Shown: piece by piece, positions 15,867 to 25,477 of the stretch | Numbering within the stretch: position 1 is the first letter of the stretch | How the letters are laid out: each line of letters starts with the position of its first letter | Assembly: GCF_039794105.1 (NCBI RefSeq) | Contig: NZ_JBDIWA010000008.1 | Location: 1 to 64,000 of the forward strand | Source: Kuenenia sp039794105 | GTDB taxonomy: Bacteria > Planctomycetota > Brocadiia > Brocadiales > Brocadiaceae | DNA length: 64,000 bases | Direction: 5' to 3' | Program-made: the position numbers and the translations under genes | Notes under the pieces: generated by a model | What the model saw: only the letters and a program-made list of their open reading frames with translations | The model's database searches: none | What the model was told of the DNA's origin: nothing

Positions 15867-18389
15867 ATGAAAACTACTCCTTATAATTCTACTTTGCTTT
15901 CAAACGAAGGCAAGAATATTGCCTGGTCGAAATATGACTGGTATGCCACCCTTACATTGTTGCTACTCACGTTGGCATATTTCCACAAGGTCGTTATTCC
16001 TTTCGATGCCGTTATTCTGAGTGACCAGAACACCGATACGCGGCACCAGCTCTTTTATTGGAGATATTTTGGTTTTAATACACTGGCAAAGGGTACACTG
16101 CCCCTTTGGAATCCTTATATCTACAGCGGATCACCCTTTGTTGGCGGCATACAGTCCGCACTGTTTTATCCGTTTAATCTTATTTTTCTCCTATTTCCCA
16201 TTCATGTTGCAATTAATTACAGCATCATCCTGCACGTATTTTTGTCCGGAGTGTTTACCTATCTCTACATGAGATATCTTCGTTTTTCCGGAGCAGAAAG
16301 GCAGGGTGCATCTCCTTTGAAGAACAGAGAGGCAGGCGGGCTATCCCGGACCAGCTGCATAATTTCTGCCATTATCTTTATGTTTTGCGCTCCGCAGATA
16401 TTCCACGTCTATCCCGGTCACCTGCCAAACCTGTGCACTATGATATGGCTGCCGCTTATTCTCTTGTTTTCTGAGTTTTTTATCCGAACCAGAAATCTTT
16501 TGTATGCCTTTGCCGGAGGCGTTGCCGTTGCCTGCAATATATTGGCAGGGCATCCCCAGTATTTCTTTTATACGGCAATTGCCGTATCGCTGTACTTTAT
16601 CGTGCGTATTCTGCAGGAGTTTGCCGGACACAAAAACCGGAGGCTGGCGGGTTATTCACTTGCCGGCATTTTTGTCATTTATATTACAGGCGCCCTCCTT
16701 TCTTCGATACAGTTGCTTCCGGCCTTTGAAATGGTGAAGCACTCCACCAGGCAAACACTCACGTATGAATGGGTGGGGCAGTTTTCTTTTTTACCTGAAA
16801 ACTTTATTACCCTCTTTATCCCCGATTTCTTTGGCGATTTGTTTAATGCGCCGTATTGGGGGCGATGCTATCTATGGGAAATGTCATTATATACAGGCAT
16901 TCCTTCTCTAATATTATGCGGCGCAGCCTTACTTTGTTTTAAAAATAACTATACCAGGGTGTTTTTAATACTTGCACTGATAACCGCAATCCTCGCCCTG
17001 GGCAGATTTACCCCGCTTTTTAAAGCGCTTTACACTATTGTGCCTGGTTTTAACATGTTTAGGGGGAATTCCAAGTTTATATTCATCGTCGCCTTCTCTC
17101 TTTCTGCACTTGCCGGTTTCGGAATGGAACATTTACAAAACGCCCCATTTGTAAAAAAGAAGATAAAAACGTACCTCTTTATTCTCATTGGCATAGTTGC
17201 CGCAATAAGCATATTTTTCATCATATTCTTTTTATGTAATGTGGGGTTTGGCGAGTGGTATGGCATTATCCACAAAATCAACTCACTGGGCGACCGCTAC
17301 ACAACTCTGCCCGAACTGAACGACGCCGGTTTTCTGCAAACGACCTTTGCCGTAGCCGGCAAGAGCGCAATAAAAACCGTAATAATAGCAATACTCAGCC
17401 TGCTCATTATCGGAGTTTGGAGAAACGGAAGGGTACATAAAAAAGTGCTCATTCCCATGACTATCGCATTGCTATTCGGAGATTTGTGGATGTTTGGAAA
17501 CCGCTATATGGTCACATTTGATCTTCAGGAGTGTTTTTGGAATAAAGAAGTAACCGATGTCTTGAAGAAAGACCCTCACCCGTCCCGCATAACAACGATC
17601 GGACATTTTGAGTTGAATCAGGGCATGGCGCACGATATCGCAAATATAGGAGGATACGACGCCAATGTGATAAAGGAGTACAGCGAGTTTGTTAATCTGC
17701 TAAGCGGAAAGCCCTTTGAACAGCCAAACATAGTAATGGAGGTATCTAACATTTCCAAACTGACCAACCTCCTAAATGTGAAATATCTGCTGCTTCCCTC
17801 AAACGTAAGAATAAATCATCCGGACTTTACATTATTATACACGGACACCAGATACGCCATTTTTGAAAACACCCATGCACTGCCGCGCGCTTTTATTGTC
17901 CGGAAGGCAAAGGAACTTCATAGCAGAGATGCAATATTTAAGGAACTTTCAGGCGATGCATTTCAACCGGAAGAATATATTATTGTAGAAGATCCATTGC
18001 CGCCTGTCCGCACTGCCGGGTTGCAAAACATACGAAACGAACCATTGCCGGAAATACTTGAATATACGCCAAACAGTGTAACAATTAAGGCGTCTCTTGC
18101 GGCAGATGGATACCTTGTCCTGGGCGATACTTATTATCCGGGATGGAATGCCTATGTGGACGGGAGGAAGAGCAGGATATATAAAACAAATTACGTGATA
18201 CGGTCTGTCTTCCTTGAAAAAGGAGAACACATCGTCAGGTTTTTGTACGAACCAAAATCTTTTGTCATTGGCATGATAATTTCCCTCTCCGCGTTTATTC
18301 TCATAATCCCCTCATGCGTTTATTTAGCGGTATACCGAAAAAACCCTTGGGAAGTGTCCCCATATTTTATATTCCCCACAATGGTATGA
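15867..18389 (+). CDS. YfhO-like polytopic membrane protein
   Basis: The 840-residue protein starts at ATG 15867. It has about 12 hydrophobic segments and a long extracytoplasmic C-terminal part ending in one more membrane segment near residue 810. The early DQNTDTRHQLFYWRYFGF and LWNPYIYSGSPFVGG stretches fit the YfhO/GT-C family, in which acidic residues in the first outer loop act in lipid-linked sugar transfer. The motif LVLGDTYYPGWNAYVDG is also typical of YfhO C-termini. Likely role: attachment of a sugar to a cell-surface polymer. Substrate unknown. Confidence 0.82.
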   Translation: MKTTPYNSTLLSNEGKNIAWSKYDWYATLTLLLLTLAYFHKVVIPFDAVILSDQNTDTRHQLFYWRYFGFNTLAKGTLPLWNPYIYSGSPFVGGIQSALFYPFNLIFLLFPIHVAINYSIILHVFLSGVFTYLYMRYLRFSGAERQGASPLKNREAGGLSRTSCIISAIIFMFCAPQIFHVYPGHLPNLCTMIWLPLILLFSEFFIRTRNLLYAFAGGVAVACNILAGHPQYFFYTAIAVSLYFIVRILQEFAGHKNRRLAGYSLAGIFVIYITGALLSSIQLLPAFEMVKHSTRQTLTYEWVGQFSFLPENFITLFIPDFFGDLFNAPYWGRCYLWEMSLYTGIPSLILCGAALLCFKNNYTRVFLILALITAILALGRFTPLFKALYTIVPGFNMFRGNSKFIFIVAFSLSALAGFGMEHLQNAPFVKKKIKTYLFILIGIVAAISIFFIIFFLCNVGFGEWYGIIHKINSLGDRYTTLPELNDAGFLQTTFAVAGKSAIKTVIIAILSLLIIGVWRNGRVHKKVLIPMTIALLFGDLWMFGNRYMVTFDLQECFWNKEVTDVLKKDPHPSRITTIGHFELNQGMAHDIANIGGYDANVIKEYSEFVNLLSGKPFEQPNIVMEVSNISKLTNLLNVKYLLLPSNVRINHPDFTLLYTDTRYAIFENTHALPRAFIVRKAKELHSRDAIFKELSGDAFQPEEYIIVEDPLPPVRTAGLQNIRNEPLPEILEYTPNSVTIKASLAADGYLVLGDTYYPGWNAYVDGRKSRIYKTNYVIRSVFLEKGEHIVRFLYEPKSFVIGMIISLSAFILIIPSCVYLAVYRKNPWEVSPYFIFPTMV

Positions 18390-18489
18390 AATTTTTGGAG
18401 ATGTGGCTGGCTACTGTCCCCCGCTGGCGGGGGATCAAGGGGGTGGACTGGCAGAATTAGGAATTTTGGCAGGCACATAATCTGCATAT

Positions 18490-19159
18490 CCATAACGAGC
18501 AACAGCAGCAAGCCGCCCTCAAGTGCCTCAAGTGATCCGAATCGCAAGAGAGAAAGCAAGGCGAAGGGTGAAAGGAAGGCAGGCGGGCAAAAGGGCCGTG
18601 ATGGAGTAACGCTCAAAAAAGTAGACAATCCTGATGAGGTGGAAGTAATGAAAGTAGAATTGTAGCGTCATTTCCGGAAGGGGTAGCAAAGGCGGTGCAG
18701 TATGGTCCGGATTTGAAAGCGCATGCAGTCTATATGTCGCAGTATCAATTGATACCCTACAAGAGGATACAGGAGTATTTTGAAGGGCAGATTGGGATAC
18801 CGGTGAGTGAAGGTTCTATTTACAACCTTAACAGGGAAGCCTACGAGTCTTTGGAACCCTTTGATGTGAGAGACAGAGAAGAACTTACAAAATCAGAGGT
18901 GATGCATGTGGATGAGGGTGATGTGCTGAGGTTTATGGACAATAAAAATGTCCCCTTTACGAACAATTTGGCAGAAAACGATATCAGGATGACGAAGGTT
19001 CAGCAGAAGATATCGGGCTGTTTTCGTTCTTTGGAGGGAGCAAAAATTTTCTGCCGCATTCGGAGTTATCTCTCGACCTGTCGAAAACAAGGGGTAAATT
19101 TGAGCCGGGCATTACAGATGCTATTCCGTGGTGAATTGCCTGCTTTTGCCAGCTCGTAG
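18490..19159 (+). pseudogene. IS66-family transposase relic
   Basis: Two frames carry pieces of an IS66 transposase. Codons from about 18491 give the family N-terminus (NSSKPPSS, then AGGQKGRDGVTLKKVDNPDEV) and stop at 18665. A second frame resumes with AVQYGPDLKAHAVYMSQYQL, passes HVDEG, then jumps directly to FTNNLAENDIRM and CFRSLEGAKIFCRIRSYLST. The central catalytic region between these is missing, so at least two internal deletions have occurred. No terminal repeats were found. It marks an old insertion at the border of the glycan locus. Confidence 0.88.
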
Positions 19160-19293
19160 CGACAGTGGGTGAAAATACGCTGAATAGATACTCGCCCATG
19201 CTTTTTCAAAAAACTAACGCGTTACATTTCTATTCATTCCCGTACATTTCATGTAAATTAGTGTAAATTCGTGGCTAAACGCTATAAATAAAT

Positions 19294-20430
19294 ATGAAAA
19301 TAGCAATCAATACAATGTCTGCCGTTGCCGGCGGAGGTGTTACTTATATAAAAAATCTTTTAACATATCTGTCAAAGTTAAATACACATCACCAATTTCT
19401 TATCCTTACAACACCCAAAGGAAAAGAAACATTTTATTTTCAACATCCGGATTTTAAATTCTTGTCTTTTAGAATACCCTCAAAAAGTTCGATACTACGC
19501 ATCTTGTGGGAACAACTTATTCTCCCTTCCTTCCTGAAAAAAGAGAATGTTGATGTCCTTTTTTCTCCTGGGAATATATGTCCCCTTTTTTCAACAATAC
19601 CAAATGTTGTTATGGTACAAAACGTTGAACCATTTAACAACGAGCTCGCAAAAGGGCAGGGTTTGATTCAAAAAATAAGATTGAAATTATTAAAATCATT
19701 AACAATACTATCGCTCAAGAGGGCACAGCGAATCATTTTCCCTTCTATGAAAGCATATGCTATTACAGAAAAATCCGGGACATTAGCCCGGCATGCGGAG
19801 GTCATTTATCACGGTATAGATAAAGAAGTATTTTATCCCCGTACTGAAGATAAAACATCTTATCTATTAAAGAAAAAATATGGTTTAGATAAGTTTATCC
19901 TTTATGTATCTCACATTCAGAGATACAAAAATTTCTTTGAGCTTATAAAGGCGTTTATACTACTGAAGGGTAAGATCGATGATGACGTTCAACTTGTGTT
20001 TGCGGGAAAGTGTTTTGATAGGGAATATTACGATGAAATGAAGGCTTTTATTGTAGAGCAAGGATATGAGACCCGAGTTGTATTTTTAGGCAATGTTCCC
20101 TATGAGGAATTGCCTTATCTCTATTCTAGCTGTGTGATTTTTGTTTATCCTTCAACCTGTGAATCATTTGGAATGACTTTGGTGGAGGCGATGGCTTGCG
20201 GTGCTCCGGTGCTTGCTTCTCAGATGGAACCTATGACAGAGATTTGTGCAGATGCTGCTATTTATTTTGATCCAATGAACCCGGTTGCAATTACGGATGC
20301 GATATTTAAGACACTAAATAATCAGGAGATGACCTCTGTCTTGTCAAGAAAAGCAATAGAAAGGGCAAAAGCTTTTTCATGGGAAAATAGTGTGCTCGGC
20401 GCAGTAAAGATTTTTGAAAGTAGTATTTAA
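19294..20430 (+). CDS. Glycosyltransferase family 4 protein
   Basis: The 378-residue GT-B enzyme is of the WaaG/PimA type. The N-terminal half begins with the acceptor-binding pattern NTMSAVAGGGVTYIKNL. The C-terminal half has the nucleotide-sugar motif ESFGMTLVEAMACGAPV near residue 288 and an earlier VSHIQRYKNF. It would move a hexose from a nucleotide donor to a lipid-linked glycan on the cytoplasmic side. It is the only plus-strand gene of the locus and faces the minus-strand cluster end to end. Confidence 0.9.
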   Translation: MKIAINTMSAVAGGGVTYIKNLLTYLSKLNTHHQFLILTTPKGKETFYFQHPDFKFLSFRIPSKSSILRILWEQLILPSFLKKENVDVLFSPGNICPLFSTIPNVVMVQNVEPFNNELAKGQGLIQKIRLKLLKSLTILSLKRAQRIIFPSMKAYAITEKSGTLARHAEVIYHGIDKEVFYPRTEDKTSYLLKKKYGLDKFILYVSHIQRYKNFFELIKAFILLKGKIDDDVQLVFAGKCFDREYYDEMKAFIVEQGYETRVVFLGNVPYEELPYLYSSCVIFVYPSTCESFGMTLVEAMACGAPVLASQMEPMTEICADAAIYFDPMNPVAITDAIFKTLNNQEMTSVLSRKAIERAKAFSWENSVLGAVKIFESSI

Positions 20431-20498
20431 AATTCTATAAATACTAGAATATCTTATTATTCTCCATATCATGCAAGTTTTCTCTACCAAATAATTAT

Positions 20499-21290
20499 CT
20501 ATCGATACGTGCGTTTTTGCCATAGATAACCTCTAAAAATTGATAAGGTCTTTCTACCAAAAATTTTTAAAATAAACTGCCTGGCTAAATAACGTGTGAA
20601 GCTGTTTGCACAAATACACGTTTCGTTAATGGTTGATGAAAGCGTGTAAGATCGGCGAATCGTCCAATCTTCGACGTTAAAGGTTGAACCACCCTTTCCA
20701 CCGGCTCGCATGCGAACAAGTACATCATTGAGTATAATCCATGGAATATTGGCCTTGAGACATCTCAGCACAAAATCATAGTCAGCGCCTATTCGATAAC
20801 GGGTATTAAAGAGTCCGACACGTTCATACACCTTACGTCGCACGAATGTAGCCGGGTGCTGTACAGTTAAACCTTTATGCAAATGAAGTAAGCTCGATTT
20901 TAAAATAACCTTAGCACCATCAGGAGAATCTTCCCACACTTCAATCGATCCGGAAACTATACCAACATCGGGATTACGTGAAAATGCGGATGCAACACGA
21001 TCAAGTGTACCCGGCAACCATGCATCGTCACTGTTAAGAATGGCAATAATTTCACCATTTGCACGACCAATTCCTTTGTTCATGGCATCATATATGCCGT
21101 TGTCTGGTTCTGACTGCCAGCCTGTTAGAGCTGGTGGGTATTTTGCAACGATGGTTTTGGTGTCATCCGCAGATCCACCATCTTGTATAATAATTTGAAG
21201 ATCAGGCCAATTCTGGCCTACGATGCTTTTAAGAGCATCTTCAATGGTCTTTGCGCTATTAAACGTTGGAATAATTACACTAATTTTCAC
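20499..21290 (-). CDS. Glycosyltransferase family 2 protein
   Basis: I start this GT-A enzyme at GTG 21290 (263 residues), giving the classical N-terminus VKISVIIPTFNSAKTIEDAL; an upstream TTG would add 13 residues. Family features are QDGGSADDT, the DXD-equivalent NSDD (ILNSDDAWLPG) and the acceptor region RIGADYDFVLRC. It probably adds one sugar to the repeat unit assembled by this locus. It is the last gene of the minus-strand series, 148 bases downstream of the preceding membrane protein. Confidence 0.88.
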   Translation of the reverse strand: MKISVIIPTFNSAKTIEDALKSIVGQNWPDLQIIIQDGGSADDTKTIVAKYPPALTGWQSEPDNGIYDAMNKGIGRANGEIIAILNSDDAWLPGTLDRVASAFSRNPDVGIVSGSIEVWEDSPDGAKVILKSSLLHLHKGLTVQHPATFVRRKVYERVGLFNTRYRIGADYDFVLRCLKANIPWIILNDVLVRMRAGGKGGSTFNVEDWTIRRSYTLSSTINETCICANSFTRYLARQFILKIFGRKTLSIFRGYLWQKRTYR

Positions 21291-21438
21291 AGGTAATTTA
21301 TGCGGACCTCTCTGTCTTCTTTTAAACAATAATGTTTCATTTTATTCCTTACCGAGTCCTCAATTCCTTGCGTACTTTTCAGCTATATCATTATAATGCT
21401 GCTGGCACACAATGATTTTATTAATAAAAAACCTTTCT

Positions 21439-23163
21439 TTATTGATAGGCATATAGAGTATAATTTTTAAAACGTTTCAGCGGAGTAAGCATCTGCTGGA
21501 CGGAATTTTGACAGATAAAAATAGTATTGTGTCCTTTTATTTGGCCTTGTTTTTCAAAACTTACGTTAAATACTTTATTTGGTAACAATGTAAGGGGAAA
21601 TACCCCATCACAAAAAACAACATCATTGTTTTGAAAATTAGAAATGATATAGTTTACAATTTCATTTGGTTCATCGTAAAATTTTTCATTCGAACCCCAT
21701 TTGTTCAACACGTGATAAACAAAGTCAACTTTCGACTGTTTACCTAGCAAATAATTGACATAACCAAATCTGCCAAGCTGTAAAACGCTATAGGCTATCA
21801 TTAATACAGAAAAAAGACAAATTGCATACTTGTAAAGTGGTTTTTTCAAATCAACCAACAGATACAATAATAGAAGGTATGGCGGGAAAATACCAATAAG
21901 CGAACGTGCTTGTGGAATCTTTGATAACCAAATGAAATAATATAACAGAATAAACACAAAAACGAAAAAAAGAATCCTAATATGCCATAGGCGTTTTTTA
22001 ACGATAAAATAGAACAAAATTGGGAAAAAAGAAAGATACAAAATACCAATATGGGCAGAACAACCTCCCTGACAATTCCGAGTCGATATTATAAATACGG
22101 CCTTTATTGGCGCTAAAAGACCAGTAAATTCATTTATTGGTATTTTACAGTCCGGTGTAAAAGGATAAAACAAATGACCCATAAAATAAGTTCTCACATA
22201 AAAAGGCAATGCATACATGAATGCCGATATGCCAGAAATAGAGATTAATGTAATATATTTTTTGTTTAATACGCTATAATTGCTAATAAACAGCGCTATA
22301 AAGAAAAAGCCTAATATGGCCAATCCTAAATGATTTACCGAAACAAGTGCCCCACCTACTAGGCTCACAAATAAAATATATAAATTGTCAGAATTTCTTT
22401 TATTGAAATTCAATAAAAGAAAATATAAAAGTGTTGTGCATAAATAACCAATAAGAATATATGGCCTTCCTGTGGAGATAATATAATTCATTAATGGATT
22501 GGCTAGAAAAATGCATAAAACCAGACAAAATGAATTAAAATTAATCCTACCTTGACTGAGAGCACTTAAGCACAACCCATACAGAGTCCCTACCATAAGA
22601 AGAACTAAATAGAAATTAAAAATCGAGGCAATATCTAAAGTTCCGAAATAAGCCAAAAAAGCGATGAGACTCGGGTACCATAAAGACTCACGGCCATGCG
22701 GAAGAAAATTCCCTGCTGAGAAATCTCCGCCCGATATATATAGCTTAGGCAGATAGAGGTACTGCCTCATTGAATCCTCATCAGCTATAGGAAAAACACA
22801 CCGTATAAAATATATACTTAGTAAAAAAAATAGTATTACAAACTCCATGCAGAACAATTTATTAAAAGAACAAAGGAAGAATTGACTTCTTACCTTAAAA
22901 ATAATAATTTTCTTTCGATTTATAATAGTAAACACTATTAAAGATATTAATAAGATTGCAAATATTGAACTTACCGTAAAAAAATTAATTCCAAAAACCA
23001 AGAATATGTTATAGATAGCGAACGATAAAATGGATATTCCAAATGCAATAGCAAATAGAAAATTTTTAAATACAAAACGACCCAAACCATAAGACACACC
23101 AAAAAAAAACAATAAAATAATATGATTTATAATATTTTCAAAAAGCATAGTAAATCCATTCAA
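21439..23163 (-). CDS. Polytopic membrane protein, possible GT-C glycosyltransferase or polymerase
   Basis: The 574-residue protein has a dozen or more hydrophobic segments and a soluble C-terminus of roughly 100 residues. An early outer loop contains FPIADEDSMRQYLYLPKLY and PHGRESLWYPSLIAF, and acidic residues in this position are typical of GT-C enzymes that use lipid-phosphate sugars. No specific family is recognised. In a glycan cluster that lacks another obvious candidate it could be the polymerase (Wzy role). That is inference from topology and context. Confidence 0.65.
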   Translation of the reverse strand: MNGFTMLFENIINHIILLFFFGVSYGLGRFVFKNFLFAIAFGISILSFAIYNIFLVFGINFFTVSSIFAILLISLIVFTIINRKKIIIFKVRSQFFLCSFNKLFCMEFVILFFLLSIYFIRCVFPIADEDSMRQYLYLPKLYISGGDFSAGNFLPHGRESLWYPSLIAFLAYFGTLDIASIFNFYLVLLMVGTLYGLCLSALSQGRINFNSFCLVLCIFLANPLMNYIISTGRPYILIGYLCTTLLYFLLLNFNKRNSDNLYILFVSLVGGALVSVNHLGLAILGFFFIALFISNYSVLNKKYITLISISGISAFMYALPFYVRTYFMGHLFYPFTPDCKIPINEFTGLLAPIKAVFIISTRNCQGGCSAHIGILYLSFFPILFYFIVKKRLWHIRILFFVFVFILLYYFIWLSKIPQARSLIGIFPPYLLLLYLLVDLKKPLYKYAICLFSVLMIAYSVLQLGRFGYVNYLLGKQSKVDFVYHVLNKWGSNEKFYDEPNEIVNYIISNFQNNDVVFCDGVFPLTLLPNKVFNVSFEKQGQIKGHNTIFICQNSVQQMLTPLKRFKNYTLYAYQ

Positions 23164-23266
23164 AAATTGTTTTAACTTTAGTTCGGGCAGATATTAAAAA
23201 CATAGATAATAAAGTTCCGTAGATCAATATAAATACAATATCAATAAACAAACTTTTTTTCTTCAT
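23138..23266 (-). CDS. Possible small membrane protein
   Basis: A 42-residue frame begins MKKKSLFIDIVFILIYG and forms one hydrophobic helix followed by a short basic tail. It fills the gap between a radical SAM gene and the membrane protein gene and overlaps the latter's start by 26 bases. The ribosome site is weak. Longer in-frame starts exist up to 23377 but overlap the upstream gene. Confidence 0.3.
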   Translation of the reverse strand: MKKKSLFIDIVFILIYGTLLSMFLISARTKVKTIFEWIYYAF

Positions 23267-23321
23267 CTTACATCTGCAATATCTTATAAATTTTATGAAA
23301 AGAATTCTCATCAAACAAAAA

Positions 23322-24716
23322 TCACCGAATATATTTCTTCCAAAATATAGCTGGAATTGCCCTGTAGTAGGTTTCAATGCGTGAAAAAAACATCTCGTAG
23401 GGATGTATCAAAATCTGTTTTACAAAGGGAAGGCTTATATAAAATTTTCTGTAAGCTTTTTTTGCCATGGTCTCTAGTTCCTCTGTTAATAATTCAGGGT
23501 AATGCGGCATATTGTCCTTCAACCAGCCTTTTTCTTTTAATTCGTTATGAAACGGAGTTCCTGGGAATGGAATCATCAATTGAAATTGGGCGGTGTGCGG
23601 TCTTATCTTACAAGCCCATTTTATAGTTTCCAGAGCAGATTTTTTCGTTTCACCAGGAAAACCGATGGCAAAATCACCATGTATTCTGAGGCCGGCATTT
23701 TTTGCATCGATGGTAAATTTGGTCATTCTGTCTTTAGTCACTCCCTTTTTAATTTCTCTTAATATACCCTGATCAGCCGATTCAAAACCAACATGCAAGT
23801 TCAGGCAATTCGCTCTTTTCATTAATTTTAAGACATCGTACGACATATTACCCCTTGCATAGCACGACCACTTGAGTTTTATCCCAGCCCGCAGTTTGGC
23901 TTCAGAAAATTCCCTTGCCCTTTCTTCTGTAAATGTATCATCTTGAATCATAATAGACTTTATTTCAGACATTTCTTTTGTAATAAATTGCATTTCCTCA
24001 ATAACATTCTCGATACTTCTGCAATTATAAACAGGGCCTTTAACATACGAATTTACCCACAAGCAATACGTACAATGTCCCCATTTACAACCCCTACCCG
24101 TCATAATATCCATAAAAGGGTAGGGTTCAGATATGGTTTTATACTTGTAGACATCCAGATGTTTTTTGAAAAACCGTGATAAAAAAGGGATTTGGTCTAA
24201 CTGTTTAGTGTCAAGATAAGGCTTTTCTGGGTTTTGAATAATTTCATGCCCATCTTTGTACACCAAATTAGAGATCTCAGCATGTTTCTTTCCTTCGATA
24301 ATCTCCTGCACAGGTAATTCGAATTCCCCAGTAATAAGATATTTTACTCTTTTTGCTTTTTTCAATGTCTCCTTTGGAAAGGTAGAAGCATACGGGCCGA
24401 CAATAACTGTCTCACAACCAATTTGTTCTGTCAGCTTATCAGCGAATGCCACATCATTATCCTCACTTATTCTTCCTGTATAAACGATAAGCCATTCTGG
24501 TTTATAATCAATAACTAGCTTCTCAGTAGTTTGATGATCCAGGTTGTATGATGGGGCATCAACAAGTTTAACGTTATGTCCGCACTTCTCAAGCCATGCA
24601 CCGCAATACCCTAATAAAAGCGGATACCATTGGGTTCCCGATAGAGAAACAAAATCACAACGTGCATTGCGCATGTAACCACGAAGAAATGGGGGAGAAA
24701 GCAATAAAACTTTCAC
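23322..24716 (-). CDS. B12-binding-type radical SAM protein with CX4CX2C cluster motif
   Basis: The 464-residue protein starts at GTG 24716 behind AAAGGAG. Residues 1-150 form a Rossmann-type cobalamin-binding-like domain without an obvious DxHxxG signature. The radical SAM core begins with GRGCKWGHCTYC, in which Cys210, Cys215 and Cys218 have CX4CX2C spacing instead of the usual CX3CX2C. The later FESADQGILREIKKGV and GDFAIGFPGET stretches match the core barrel. Such enzymes often methylate or rearrange unreactive carbons. Within this locus a sugar or lipid carrier substrate is likely but unproven. It follows a methyltransferase gene by 10 bases. Confidence 0.85.
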   Translation of the reverse strand: MKVLLLSPPFLRGYMRNARCDFVSLSGTQWYPLLLGYCGAWLEKCGHNVKLVDAPSYNLDHQTTEKLVIDYKPEWLIVYTGRISEDNDVAFADKLTEQIGCETVIVGPYASTFPKETLKKAKRVKYLITGEFELPVQEIIEGKKHAEISNLVYKDGHEIIQNPEKPYLDTKQLDQIPFLSRFFKKHLDVYKYKTISEPYPFMDIMTGRGCKWGHCTYCLWVNSYVKGPVYNCRSIENVIEEMQFITKEMSEIKSIMIQDDTFTEERAREFSEAKLRAGIKLKWSCYARGNMSYDVLKLMKRANCLNLHVGFESADQGILREIKKGVTKDRMTKFTIDAKNAGLRIHGDFAIGFPGETKKSALETIKWACKIRPHTAQFQLMIPFPGTPFHNELKEKGWLKDNMPHYPELLTEELETMAKKAYRKFYISLPFVKQILIHPYEMFFSRIETYYRAIPAIFWKKYIR

Positions 24717-24726
24717 GAAAACTCCT

Positions 24727-25473
24727 TTATTTAACAGCGAAAATCCGAACCAGGGGGGCATAGCCCCGTTTATAAGATCTTTTGCCAAACATTTTATCTG
24801 TCAACAGAGACAGTCCATACCAATGGTATTCATACCTAACATCCTTAAACCCTATGCGTTTTAGCGTTGTTTCAATCACTGGGGAAGGAATCCCGTTCTG
24901 GTGAAATTCGGAATAGTTATACATATCTTCTGATAATTGATTAAACTTTGCCATATAATCTCTGCTTGCATCATTTATTTTACGATAAATATTTAGTAAC
25001 GGTTTAAAACGTCTGAAAAAGAAAGAATCCATATCATGATCTGAATAATAAATTCCACCCTTAGTCAAAACCCGATAAATTTCAGATAAAATTTTTTCAT
25101 ATGAATAGCAATGATGCAAAACTGCAAATGTAACAACACAGTTTAGTTTAGCATCTTTTATCGGAATCATATCTGTATCAGCGGTTACGCTATAAAGAGT
25201 TTTGTCTTCTATACTTTTGATAATTTTATGGGAAATATCCACAGCATACCTATGTTTAAAATAATCTTTTGCAATTCTGGATATAAATCCACCGCCACAT
25301 CCCAGATCCAGGATTGAATTGGCATTCGTGTTATTTAATATTTTTTCAAATTGTATCTCGACATAACGAATTAAACGTTCTGATCTCCGGCCATCAATAG
25401 CTTCGTAGGAATGCCCAATAATATCATAGAAATCTTTATTGGCCCTTTTTACTTGCTGCTCTAAATCAATCAT
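24727..25473 (-). CDS. Class I SAM-dependent methyltransferase
   Basis: The 248-residue enzyme has the SAM-binding motif ILDLGCGGGFISRIA near residue 60, the acidic end of strand 2 in YAVDIS, and a Methyltransf_11-type strand 4 VVTFAVLHHC. The C-terminal half adds a KDVRYEYHWYG segment. Likely role: O- or C-methylation of a sugar or lipid intermediate. It lies between an epimerase (4 bases) and a radical SAM gene (10 bases). Confidence 0.9.
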   Translation of the reverse strand: MIDLEQQVKRANKDFYDIIGHSYEAIDGRRSERLIRYVEIQFEKILNNTNANSILDLGCGGGFISRIAKDYFKHRYAVDISHKIIKSIEDKTLYSVTADTDMIPIKDAKLNCVVTFAVLHHCYSYEKILSEIYRVLTKGGIYYSDHDMDSFFFRRFKPLLNIYRKINDASRDYMAKFNQLSEDMYNYSEFHQNGIPSPVIETTLKRIGFKDVRYEYHWYGLSLLTDKMFGKRSYKRGYAPLVRIFAVK

Positions 25474-25477
25474 GTTT

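Noticed and set aside
9478..20498. Strand switch read as a replication origin
   Set aside because: Genes point toward the switch from both sides, the opposite of an origin pattern; gene direction alone is not enough.
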